Assembly (NCBI GenBank): GCA_964387775.1
Contig: CAYLZO010000146.1
Location: 1 to 13,390, forward strand
DNA: 13,390 nucleotides
Direction of reading: 5' to 3'
Origin: CAYLZO01 sp964387775
GTDB taxonomy: Bacteria > Chloroflexota > Anaerolineae > JAAYZQ01
Under the pieces are notes generated by a model. It saw only the letters and a program-made list of their open reading frames with translations. It ran no database searches and had not been told where the DNA came from. Positions 6,733 through 13,325 of the stretch are shown piece after piece; positions within the stretch are counted from its first letter, which is position 1, and each line of letters begins with the position of its first letter. Made by a program: the position numbers and the translations under genes.

Positions 6733-7800
6733 TCAGTAGTCGCGGGAGAGCAAATGGCGGTTGCCCAGGCGCACGCGAGTCAGACCGGCGGCGCGGGCGG
6801 CGGCCTCCGCTTCCTCGGCGTGACGCACCGAGGTACGCGGCAGGTCTGGGACGAAAAAGTGGGGGTGAAAGCCGAGCAGGGCATAGGGAATATCGGGATC
6901 GACCCCGGCGATGAACGCGGCGATGCGGCCCACTTCCTCGGCGTCCACGTAGCCCGGCACCAGCAGCGTCGAGGCAATCACCAGGGGCGAAGCAGCAGAT
7001 GGCCGCTCGGGGATGCGGCGTGCTGCCCGGCAAAAGTTCTCCAGCGTGCGCCGGTTGGAAACGCCGGTCAAGGCCCGGTGCAGGTTGTCGTCAAGTGCCT
7101 TTATGTCGAATTTGACGCAGCCACCGGTCCGCAGCGAGAGGTCTACCGCCCGGTCCAGGAAACGCGGATGCATCGAGCCGTTGGTCTCCCAGCAAACGGC
7201 CACCCCCTGCTCGGCGAGCAGCCGCGACGTCGCCAGGGCGTGGGGCATCTGGGGCGTGGGATCGCCGCCAAAATAACAGACGCAGAACGTGCGCTCGTGG
7301 GCCTGGGCCGCCAGCTCCTCGGCGCTGTGGAGCCTGGCGTTTTCCTGCTCCAGGCGAAAATGCCAGTTCTGACAGGAGATGCAATTAAAGGTACACGCCT
7401 TGTAAAAGACGGCCAGGTTGACCTTGCCGCGCTGACGGCTGCCTTCGCACACCCAATCGGCCACGCAGTTGGTGGGCAGCGGATCGTCGTACCAGCTCAC
7501 GAACGCGCCCCGGGGCGTGCCCGCCAGGTGGACCAACCGCCCGCGGCGAGCGGTGCGCACGCCGCAGAGGCCGATCTCCCCGTCACCCAGGCGGCAGGCG
7601 TTGGTGCAGAGGGGACACTCGACGCCGCCCTCGGTGCGCGGCGGTGCCGGCGGCAGGTCGAACGCGCCCCGGATCTGCGCGTGGGCGCCCAGAATCGACG
7701 CCAGCGCCTCGTCCGGACATTCCCGGGCGCAGTCGGCGCAAACCGACAGCACGGCAGCGACCAGCGGCGACGATTCACCACATACCTGGCAGCGATCCAC
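6733..7800 (-). CDS. Radical SAM protein with extra N-terminal cysteine clusters
   Basis: This putative radical SAM enzyme (355 residues) is related to the pyruvate-formate-lyase-activating-enzyme/AmrS-like group. The iron-sulfur motif CTFNCISC gives CxxxCxxC (C136, C140, C143). It is followed by FGGDPTP (177-183), ETNG (205-208) and KFDIKA (230-235), as expected for SAM-binding strands. Ahead of the barrel are a zinc-ribbon-like pair (C4, C7, C21, C24) and a second cluster (C62, C65, C69, C79) ending in GEIGLCGVR, a pattern seen in PflA-like proteins. I chose GTG at 7800 because AAGGTGG precedes it and it avoids overlap. GTG at 7812 is also possible. The longer frame from 7923 overlaps the transaldolase gene and has unrelated low-complexity residues. 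It is probably transcribed with the transaldolase gene, 32 bases upstream. The substrate is unknown. Confidence 0.85.
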   Translation of the reverse strand: MDRCQVCGESSPLVAAVLSVCADCARECPDEALASILGAHAQIRGAFDLPPAPPRTEGGVECPLCTNACRLGDGEIGLCGVRTARRGRLVHLAGTPRGAFVSWYDDPLPTNCVADWVCEGSRQRGKVNLAVFYKACTFNCISCQNWHFRLEQENARLHSAEELAAQAHERTFCVCYFGGDPTPQMPHALATSRLLAEQGVAVCWETNGSMHPRFLDRAVDLSLRTGGCVKFDIKALDDNLHRALTGVSNRRTLENFCRAARRIPERPSAASPLVIASTLLVPGYVDAEEVGRIAAFIAGVDPDIPYALLGFHPHFFVPDLPRTSVRHAEEAEAAARAAGLTRVRLGNRHLLSRDY

Positions 7801-7832
7801 TCGAGTCCCCACCTTCGCCAGGCTCGTTTTCT

Positions 7833-8471
7833 CTACGGAACCGATTTCCCTGCGGCCTCGGCAAACTCTACTATCGCTTCCTCGGTCAGACGATGCTGGG
7901 CCATCAAAGTTAGCACTTCCCACGCCAAGGTCAGGTGATGGGCCCCCGCCAGGCGCGACTCAACCGCCTCCTCCGGGCTCTTGATGCTTGCCGCCAGGAT
8001 TTCGCAATCAGAATCTGCCAAGAGGGCGGCCATCTGCGCCACCAGCGCCGGCCCATCTCCCACCAGCCTGGTCGTACGGTTCACGTAGGGAATGACATGC
8101 CGGGCGCCAGCCTCGGCAGCCAGGTAGACCTGGGCCGGGCTGAAAACAGCCGTTACCGCGCAGACCACGTCTTGCTCCGAGAGCACGTGCACGGCCTTCA
8201 AGTAGTCAAAAGTGCAGGGAAGCTTGAAGGCCACCCGATCGGAGATCGCGCGGAAACGGGCAATCTCGTCGTCCAGGCTCAAACCGGGTGCCTGGGTGAC
8301 CTGGTGAAAGACCGTTCCGGGCAGCACCTCGCACAGGTCGGCGATGACCTGCTCGGCGCTCTGCCCACTGCGGGCAACGAGGATCGGATTGGTCGTTGCG
8401 CCGGCGACGAAACCGAGATCTACAGCGCGACGAGCATCATCCACACTGGCAGAATCGAGATATAGGGCCAT
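7833..8471 (-). CDS. Fructose-6-phosphate-aldolase-like transaldolase
   Basis: This single-domain class I aldolase of the transaldolase/FSA (TalC/MipB) family has 212 residues, matching the short FSA-type proteins and not full transaldolases. It starts with the YLDSA strand, then TTNP (26-29). It has Q57 in the HQVT strand, Schiff-base lysine K83 in FKLPCT, a TAVF-SPAQ segment (107-114), Y129 in PYVNR and LAASIK-P near 157. These correspond to E. coli FSA residues Q59, K85, T109 and Y131. The reaction is aldol cleavage or formation with dihydroxyacetone(-phosphate)-like donors, or a transaldolase exchange in the pentose phosphate pathway; sequence cannot decide. A TAGGAGGT Shine-Dalgarno lies just ahead of the ATG. 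It is the first gene of a minus-strand unit with the radical SAM gene. Confidence 0.92.
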   Translation of the reverse strand: MALYLDSASVDDARRAVDLGFVAGATTNPILVARSGQSAEQVIADLCEVLPGTVFHQVTQAPGLSLDDEIARFRAISDRVAFKLPCTFDYLKAVHVLSEQDVVCAVTAVFSPAQVYLAAEAGARHVIPYVNRTTRLVGDGPALVAQMAALLADSDCEILAASIKSPEEAVESRLAGAHHLTLAWEVLTLMAQHRLTEEAIVEFAEAAGKSVP

Positions 8472-8500
8472 GGGACCTCCTACAAAACAAGATCCTCTAA

Positions 8501-8529
8501 AGTATACCAGACTTCAGCCAGCACTGCAA
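8501..8529 (-). promoter_or_regulatory. Promoter of the transaldolase/radical SAM unit
   Basis: On the minus strand, TATACT (8501-8506) is preceded by TGG (extended -10), with TTGCAG (8524-8529) 17 bases upstream as a weak -35. The leader to the transaldolase ATG is about 23 bases. It is back to back with the serS promoter, the two -35 boxes being only eight bases apart. Confidence 0.7.
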
Positions 8530-8537
8530 AATGAAGC

Positions 8538-8566
8538 TTGACACCCCAAAGTCCCTGTGCTATAAT
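8538..8566 (+). promoter_or_regulatory. Consensus sigma70 promoter of serS
   Basis: A perfect TTGACA (8538-8543), a 17-base spacer and a perfect TATAAT (8561-8566) are present, with TGC directly ahead making an extended -10. The leader to the ATG at 8607 is about 34 bases. That leaves no room for a T-box or other long leader regulator. Confidence 0.92.
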
Positions 8567-8606
8567 CCGGCCCGTTCAAGAACAGCCACGCACGGAGAGA
8601 AACAGA

Positions 8607-9872
8607 ATGCTAGACATCAACCTGATTCGCGACAAGCCAGAACTGGTCCGAGCCGCCTTGGTCGACCTCAATGCCGAGGCGCCGATCGACGAGATCCTGG
8701 AACTGGACGCCCGGCGCCGGGAACTCCTGGTCGAGGTCGAGGCGCTGCGAGCCGAGCGGAACACCGTCTCGAAAGAGATCGGCCGGATGAAAGACAAGGA
8801 AGCGCGCCAGGCCAAGATCGAGCGCATGCGCCTCGTCGCCGACCAGATCAAAGACCTGGAGACGGCTCTCAAAGCGGTAGAAGATGACCTCCGCGCCGCC
8901 ATGCTCCAGGTGCCCAATCTCCCGGGCCCCGACGTGCCCGTCGGTCCCGACGAGGAGCACAACGTCGTCGTCTGGACTAAAGGGGAACCCCGGACCTTCG
9001 ATTTTGAACCCGTGCCCCACTGGGACCTGGGACCGACGCTGGACATCATCGACTTTGAGCGCGGCGTCAAGCTCTCGGGCACGCGATTTTACGTACTCAA
9101 AGGACTGGGCGCCCGGCTCCAACGGGCGCTCATCACCTGGATGCTGGACGTCCAACTGGCCCGAGGCTACACCGAGATCTATCCCCCCTACATGGTCCGC
9201 CGGGAGATGATGGTGGGCGCAGCCCAGTTGCCCAAGTTCGAGGACAACATCTATCGCGACGCCGAGGAGGACTATTGGTTCATCGGGACGGCCGAAATCC
9301 CGCTGACCAACCTGCACCGGGACGAGATCCTGCTGCCGGACACGCTGCCGCTCCATTACGTGGCCTTTAGCACCTGCTTCCGCCGCGAAAAGATGTCGGC
9401 GGGGCGCGACGTGCGGGGCATCAAGCGCGTCCACCAATTCGACAAGGTCGAGATGTACAAACTGGTCGAGCCCCAGAACTCTTACGACGAACTGGCAGCC
9501 ATGCTGCGTGACGCCGAGGCCGTGTGCCAGGCCCTGGACATCCCCTACCGCCTGGTCGAGATGTGCACCGGCGACCTGGGCTTTCACGCAGCGAAAAAGT
9601 ACGACCTGGAGCTGTGGGCGCCGGGCGTGGGGGAGTGGCTGGAGGTCAGTTCCGTCTCCAATTGCACCGATTTTCAGGCGCGCCGGGCCAACATCCGCTA
9701 CCGGCCAGAACGCGGAGCCAAGCCCGAGTTTGTGCACACGCTCAACGGTTCTGGGCTGGCGCTGCCCCGGACGATGATCGCCGTCATGGAGAATTATCAA
9801 CAGAAGGACGGGAGCATCGCCGTGCCCCAGGTGCTGAGGCCCTACATGGGCGGCGTCGAGGTGATAGGATAG
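8607..9872 (+). CDS. serS: Serine--tRNA ligase
   Basis: This class II aminoacyl-tRNA synthetase charges tRNA-Ser with serine (EC 6.1.1.11). It has 421 residues. An N-terminal tRNA-binding antiparallel coiled coil (about 30-105) is followed by the catalytic core, with the TAEIPLTN serine loop (228-235), motif 2 FRREKMSAGRD (258-268), GDLGFHAAKKYDLELW (322-337) and motif 3 GLALPRTMIAVMENYQ (383-398). Motif 2 differs slightly from the common FRREAGSAGRD, with Lys-Met in place of Ala-Gly. The start is ATG at 8607, with GGAGAG (8594-8599) seven bases upstream. A longer frame beginning with TTG at 8538 would start inside the promoter -35 box. Both serine tRNA genes follow about 130 bases downstream. 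Confidence 0.98.
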   Translation: MLDINLIRDKPELVRAALVDLNAEAPIDEILELDARRRELLVEVEALRAERNTVSKEIGRMKDKEARQAKIERMRLVADQIKDLETALKAVEDDLRAAMLQVPNLPGPDVPVGPDEEHNVVVWTKGEPRTFDFEPVPHWDLGPTLDIIDFERGVKLSGTRFYVLKGLGARLQRALITWMLDVQLARGYTEIYPPYMVRREMMVGAAQLPKFEDNIYRDAEEDYWFIGTAEIPLTNLHRDEILLPDTLPLHYVAFSTCFRREKMSAGRDVRGIKRVHQFDKVEMYKLVEPQNSYDELAAMLRDAEAVCQALDIPYRLVEMCTGDLGFHAAKKYDLELWAPGVGEWLEVSSVSNCTDFQARRANIRYRPERGAKPEFVHTLNGSGLALPRTMIAVMENYQQKDGSIAVPQVLRPYMGGVEVIG

Positions 9873-9875
9873 CGC

Positions 9876-9910
9876 TCAGCCATCAGCCCTCAGCCATCAG
9901 CTTTCAGCTT
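9876..9910. repeat. Five tandem 7-bp units after serS
   Basis: There are five consecutive heptamers with consensus TCAGCYN: the first and third are TCAGCCA, the second TCAGCCC, the last two TCAGCTT. The tract begins four bases after the serS stop codon and ends 24 bases before the tRNA promoter -35 box. Confidence 0.85.
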
Positions 9911-9933
9911 GTAGGCTGACCGGTACTCCGGTT

Positions 9934-9962
9934 TTGACAAAGAAGCTGCTGTTTGCTATACT
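9934..9962 (+). promoter_or_regulatory. Promoter of the tRNA operon
   Basis: A perfect TTGACA (9934-9939), a 17-base spacer and TATACT (9957-9962) are present, with TGC making an extended -10. A GC-rich stretch follows the expected start site. The strength fits a stable-RNA promoter. Confidence 0.88.
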
Positions 9963-10003
9963 ATCCTCGGAGCGCCGGAGAGGGAGTCCGGCCGCCACGT
10001 CAC

Positions 10004-10093
<90 letters not shown>

Positions 10094-10116
10094 GCAATTG
10101 CAGATTAAAATCAATT

Positions 10117-10206
10117 GGGGAGGTGCCAGAGTGGACGATTGGGGCCGCCTGCTAAGCGGTTGTGGGGTGAAGAGCTCCACCCAGGGTTCGAATCCCTGCC
10201 TCCCCG
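10117..10206 (+). tRNA. tRNA-Ser (anticodon GCT)
   Basis: The acceptor GGGGAGG (10117-10123) pairs with CCTCCCC (10199-10205); the discriminator is G10206. The anticodon loop CTGCTAA gives GCT at 10151-10153, reading AGC/AGU. A long variable arm is present. The next bases are CCT, so the 3' CCA is not encoded, unlike the two flanking tRNAs, and must be added after transcription. It lies 23 bases after tRNA-Ser(TGA). Confidence 0.96.
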
Positions 10207-10227
10207 CCTTTGAAACCAGGAATACAC

Positions 10228-10304
10228 GCCCTCGTAGCTCAGTGGATTAGAGCGACTCCCTGCGGAGGAGTAGGCCGCGCGTTCGAATCGCGCCGAGGGT
10301 GCCA
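10228..10304 (+). tRNA. tRNA-Arg (anticodon GCG)
   Basis: The acceptor GCCCTCG (10228-10234) pairs with CGAGGGT (10294-10300), with a G-U pair at 1-72; the discriminator is G and CCA (10302-10304) is encoded. The D stem is GCTC/GAGC. The anticodon stem is ACTCC/GGAGT, and loop CTGCGGA puts GCG at 10262-10264. The T stem is GCGCG/CGCGC with TTCGAAT in the loop. GCG reads the arginine codons CGC and CGU. Most bacteria use ACG, deaminated to inosine, for this job, so G34 is unusual. The gene is last in the operon. Confidence 0.95.
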
Positions 10305-10310
10305 AAAGCG

Positions 10311-10350
10311 ACAGGCTCTCACCTTGAGTGAGAGCCTGTTCTGTTTCTTG
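10311..10350 (+). terminator. Rho-independent terminator of the tRNA operon
   Basis: A perfect 12-bp stem (10311-10322 with 10328-10339, 5-base loop) is followed by a T-rich but interrupted tail. It begins seven bases after the CCA of tRNA-Arg. On the minus strand the stem is followed, after a few bases, by four T, so it could also help stop the convergent fusion-protein operon. Confidence 0.85.
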
Positions 10351-10424
10351 TCGCAAAGACGTCAAGAACGCAAAGATTTCTATAAAACTCGGTGATCTCT
10401 GCGCCTCCGTGTTGAGACGAGGTC
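10351..10424. repeat. Probable degraded interspersed repeat between the tRNA operon and the exporter operon
   Basis: This gap is less GC-rich than its surroundings. It contains the imperfect direct motif GCAAAGA (10353-10359) / GCAAAGA (10370-10376) and a TCTCTGCGCCTCCGTGTTG stretch. From memory, sequences of this type are dispersed in many bacterial genomes (Chloroflexota, Planctomycetota, cyanobacteria). No gene or promoter is visible in it. Identity as an interspersed repeat is inferred. Confidence 0.45.
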
Positions 10425-11777
10425 TTAGCCTTCCGAGTTGCCATCGAGGACGGCATCGGCCGGCATCCCCGGCTTGAGTCGATGCTTCGGGTTGGGCAGG
10501 CGGACCTTGACGGCAAAGACCATGTTGACCCGCTCCTTCTCCGTCTGCACGTTTTTGGGCGTGAATTCCGCCTCCTGCGAGATGTAGGACACCGTACCGG
10601 TAAAGACCCGGTCCGGAAAAGAATCCACCCGCACCTCGACCTCCTGGCCCAGGTAGACGCGGCCCAGTTCGTCCTCCGGCACGTAAATCGTCAGCTTGAC
10701 CTCGTCCAGGTCGGCCAGGGTGAGGAGCGTGGTCCCGGCCAGGGCCGCCTCGCCAGCGTGGGCCGAACGGCTGGTGACCACACCGTCCCGGGGTGCGCGG
10801 AGCGTCATCTTGTCGATCTGCCGCTGCAACGCCGAGACCGCGGCCTCAGCCTGGGCTACCTGCGCCCGAGCGACAGCCATCTCTTCCTCCGTAGGCCTGG
10901 CATACAGCTCCAGCAGCTTGGCCCGCGCCACGTCCACGCCGGCGGCTGCCATCTGGTATTGGCCCTCGGCCATGTGCACCTGGCTGACGATGGCCAAGGG
11001 GTTGTCGCGGAGGGCCTGTAGCGCCTGTAGCGTGCTCTGAGCGCCTCGTTTGTTCGCCCGGGCCGCCTCCAGTGCTGCCCGGGCCGCCTGCACCTGGTAG
11101 TCATAGACCTCGTATAGGCGCTTCTCTTCCAATGTGCCTTGGGCGCGGTACCGATCCCGCTCCACCTCGGCCGAGGCGACCTGGGACTTGGCCTGCTCGA
11201 TCTGCACTGCGGCCAGTTCCACTTCGGCCCGAGCCTGGGCGATCTGGGCGTCCAGCTCTTGCGGATTCTCCAGGATCGCCCGGACGTCGGACAGACCGCT
11301 CGCCGCCGCGTCCCGCTCGGCCAGGGCTTTGCCCAGCGCTGCCTGGGCGGCCAGGATCTCGGCGGGATGGGCGCCCGCCTCGACGTTGGCCAGATTCGCC
11401 CGAGCGGCTGCCACGGCGGCCTTGGCCTGCGCCTTTTGGGCCAGAAGCATGCTCGTATCGAGGCGGACCAGCACCTGTCCGGCCTGCACCTCGTCCCCCT
11501 CGCCCACCGCCAGCTCGACGATCTGCCCGCCGAACTCGGAGACGATGGTGACCTCCTCACCCTCGATACTGCCCGAGGCGACGAGAGCCTGCTCGCTCTC
11601 CGGCACCTCGTGGCCACCGACCCAATCCACGAATTCCTCGGCACGGCCGGCTTCCAAACCCCCGTCCACCAAGAACCGGGTGACCTGTTCGGATGCCGTC
11701 CGCGCCCACCACCAACCCCCGGCCGCCGTCCCGCCCACCAAGACAAGCATCAACACAACAACGATGCCTCGTTTCAT
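10425..11777 (-). CDS. HlyD/MacA-type membrane fusion protein (MFP-A)
   Basis: This is a periplasmic-adaptor-like (membrane fusion) subunit of an ABC exporter, 450 residues. An N-terminal membrane anchor (about 3-24) is followed by a first lipoyl half (about 66-108, ending in GDEVQAGQVLVRLD). A long Ala/Glu/Gln-rich coiled-coil hairpin spans about 110-325. The second lipoyl half follows (TLRAPRDGVV, 325-334), then beta-barrel and membrane-proximal domains (about 360-445). Both arms of the hairpin contain an Asn-Pro helix breaker (171 and 259). GGAG lies ahead of the ATG, and the start is 16 bases beyond the stop of the paralogue MFP-B. It is the last gene of the operon in this direction. Its C-terminus is highly similar to that of MFP-B, so a tandem duplication is likely. 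Confidence 0.92.
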   Translation of the reverse strand: MKRGIVVVLMLVLVGGTAAGGWWWARTASEQVTRFLVDGGLEAGRAEEFVDWVGGHEVPESEQALVASGSIEGEEVTIVSEFGGQIVELAVGEGDEVQAGQVLVRLDTSMLLAQKAQAKAAVAAARANLANVEAGAHPAEILAAQAALGKALAERDAAASGLSDVRAILENPQELDAQIAQARAEVELAAVQIEQAKSQVASAEVERDRYRAQGTLEEKRLYEVYDYQVQAARAALEAARANKRGAQSTLQALQALRDNPLAIVSQVHMAEGQYQMAAAGVDVARAKLLELYARPTEEEMAVARAQVAQAEAAVSALQRQIDKMTLRAPRDGVVTSRSAHAGEAALAGTTLLTLADLDEVKLTIYVPEDELGRVYLGQEVEVRVDSFPDRVFTGTVSYISQEAEFTPKNVQTEKERVNMVFAVKVRLPNPKHRLKPGMPADAVLDGNSEG

Positions 11778-11792
11778 CTTATTTCTCCAAAA

Positions 11793-11813
11793 TCTAATCT
11801 CTAATATCTAACA
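11793..11813. repeat. Three tandem 7-bp units across the MFP-B stop codon
   Basis: Three consecutive heptamers (TCTAATC, TCTAATA, TCTAACA on the plus strand) cover the last codons and the TAG stop of MFP-B. The C-terminal residues LDIRD are therefore encoded by the repeat. Confidence 0.7.
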
Positions 11814-13317
11814 ACACCGCGTCGGCCGGCATCCCCGGCTTGAGCGCGTGGTCCGGATTCGGCAAACTGACCTTGACGGCAAAGACCATGTTGACCCGCT
11901 CCTCGCGAGTCTGCACGTTTTTCGGCGTAAACTCGGCCTGACTGGCGATAAAGGTCACCCTCCCCTCAAAGACCCGCTCGGGGTAGGCATCGACCGTCAC
12001 CGAGACCGGCTGCCCCAACTGGACCTGGCCTAGTTGATCTTCGGGCACGTAAACCGTCAGCGTCAGCCGGTCCAGGTCGGCCAGCGTCATCTGTGGCGCG
12101 CCGGGCATGGCCACCTCGCCCACGTTCACCGGCCGCTCCAACACGAGCCCTGCGAGGGGTGCCTCCAGGGTGAGCTTGTCCAACTGCACCCGCAACGCTG
12201 CCAGCGCGGCGCGAGCCATCTCCACCTGGGCCTCGACGGCCGCGATCTGCTCCGGGGTCGCGCCGATCTGGAGGCCCTCTACCTGGGCCTCGGCCAACGT
12301 CACGGTCGCCCTGGCGATCTGATACTGGGATTCGGCCGCACGGGCTTGAGCCTCCAGGGTCAAGGGATTGCTCGCCTGTTGATTCAACTCGGCCAAATAG
12401 TCCTCGACGCCACCCCGGGCCGCCTCGGCCTGGGCCAGTCCGGTCCAGGCCGTCCACGACTGGTAGGTGGCCTGGGCCTGCTCGTAACGTGCCTCGTCGA
12501 GCATGACCGGCGGGATCTTGACCGTGACCAGCACAAACACCGTGACCTTGCTACCCCGCACGACGATCTTGTAGTCGCCGAGGCGATACTCGCCGTCCAG
12601 CGGGTCGGGCGGCAGCGGGATCTCGGGCGGCACCTCACCGAGGTTGAAGGTCCCCACCTCGAACCAGTCGTCGTAGGGCTCAAAGGTCTCCAGGATGTGG
12701 ACCGCTTCGTCGGCCAGATTGCGGCCGGCCTGGGCCGAGTTGGCCAGAGCCTGGGCCTGCTGCTGCTGAAAGTCCAGCACGCCTAACCGGGCACGGGCCG
12801 CTGTGACGGCCAGCGCCAGCTCCTGGGGGTTCTCGGCCATGGCCTGGGCGTCCTCCCAGGCGACGCGGGCCGCCTCGCGGGCGGCGATGGCCTGCTGAAG
12901 CTGGGCTTCGGCCACGTCGAGGGCTTCTTCCGAGACGCCGGCCTTGACCTGGGCCAACTGGGCTTCGGCCACGGCCAGCTCGGCCTCGGCCATCTCGATC
13001 TGGCCCACCAGCAGCGAATCGTCGAGCCGGACCAGGACCTGGCCCGCTTCCACCTCGTCGCCCTCGTCGGCGTAGAGGGCCACGATGCGGCCGCCCAGCT
13101 CCGTCGTCACCGACGCCTCCTCGGCCTCTATAAAGCCCGAGGCGACCAGGCCCGGCGGCTCGTCCTCGGGCACCAGGCCCAGCTCGGCCACCGCCTTGTC
13201 GAACTCGTCCCGGGCCCAGAACCACCACTCGGGGTTCTGATTGACGAACCACCAGCCGCCGCCCACGGCACCGGCGACGACAACCAGAACAATCAGAACA
13301 ACTATCACTCGTTTCAT
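11794..13317 (-). CDS. HlyD/MacA-type membrane fusion protein with hairpin-tip insertion (MFP-B)
   Basis: This is a second membrane fusion subunit, 507 residues, paralogous to MFP-A. An N-terminal membrane anchor (about 4-24) is followed by a first lipoyl half (about 57-100), a coiled-coil hairpin (about 101-380), a second lipoyl half (TLEAPLAGLV, 383-392), and beta-barrel and proximal domains to the end. Asn-Pro breaks at 163-164 and 317-318 match those in MFP-A. Between the two arms lies a segment at about 212-271 that is Pro-, Asp- and beta-branched-rich and not helical; MFP-A has a short turn there. I chose the ATG at 13317. The frame extends two codons to a TTG, but GAGG spaces better to the ATG. 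The upstream ABC ATPase gene ends 16 bases before, so the three are one operon. Confidence 0.92.
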   Translation of the reverse strand: MKRVIVVLIVLVVVAGAVGGGWWFVNQNPEWWFWARDEFDKAVAELGLVPEDEPPGLVASGFIEAEEASVTTELGGRIVALYADEGDEVEAGQVLVRLDDSLLVGQIEMAEAELAVAEAQLAQVKAGVSEEALDVAEAQLQQAIAAREAARVAWEDAQAMAENPQELALAVTAARARLGVLDFQQQQAQALANSAQAGRNLADEAVHILETFEPYDDWFEVGTFNLGEVPPEIPLPPDPLDGEYRLGDYKIVVRGSKVTVFVLVTVKIPPVMLDEARYEQAQATYQSWTAWTGLAQAEAARGGVEDYLAELNQQASNPLTLEAQARAAESQYQIARATVTLAEAQVEGLQIGATPEQIAAVEAQVEMARAALAALRVQLDKLTLEAPLAGLVLERPVNVGEVAMPGAPQMTLADLDRLTLTVYVPEDQLGQVQLGQPVSVTVDAYPERVFEGRVTFIASQAEFTPKNVQTREERVNMVFAVKVSLPNPDHALKPGMPADAVLLDIRD

Positions 13318-13325
13318 AACCAACC

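Noticed and set aside
7801..7923. Extended N-terminus of the radical SAM protein
   Set aside because: It overlaps the transaldolase coding end, is low-complexity, and has no ribosome site; the CxxC start at 7800 or 7812 fits the family better.
6613..7938. Plus-strand open frame (441 codons) opposite the radical SAM gene
   Set aside because: The radical SAM motifs are on the other strand; this frame shows no recognisable domain and is a GC-driven shadow.
8538..8606. TTG start giving serS 23 extra residues
   Set aside because: The TTG is part of the -35 hexamer and the extra residues lie across the promoter; the ATG at 8607 has a ribosome site and the normal SerS N-terminus.
8567..8606. T-box riboswitch ahead of serS
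   Set aside because: The leader is only about 34 bases; a T-box with terminator needs far more.
8610..9800. Minus-strand open frame (396 codons) opposite serS
   Set aside because: SerS is certain on the plus strand; this frame is compositionally typical of an antisense shadow.
9876..9910. CRISPR array
   Set aside because: Units are 7 bp, directly adjacent, with no spacers.
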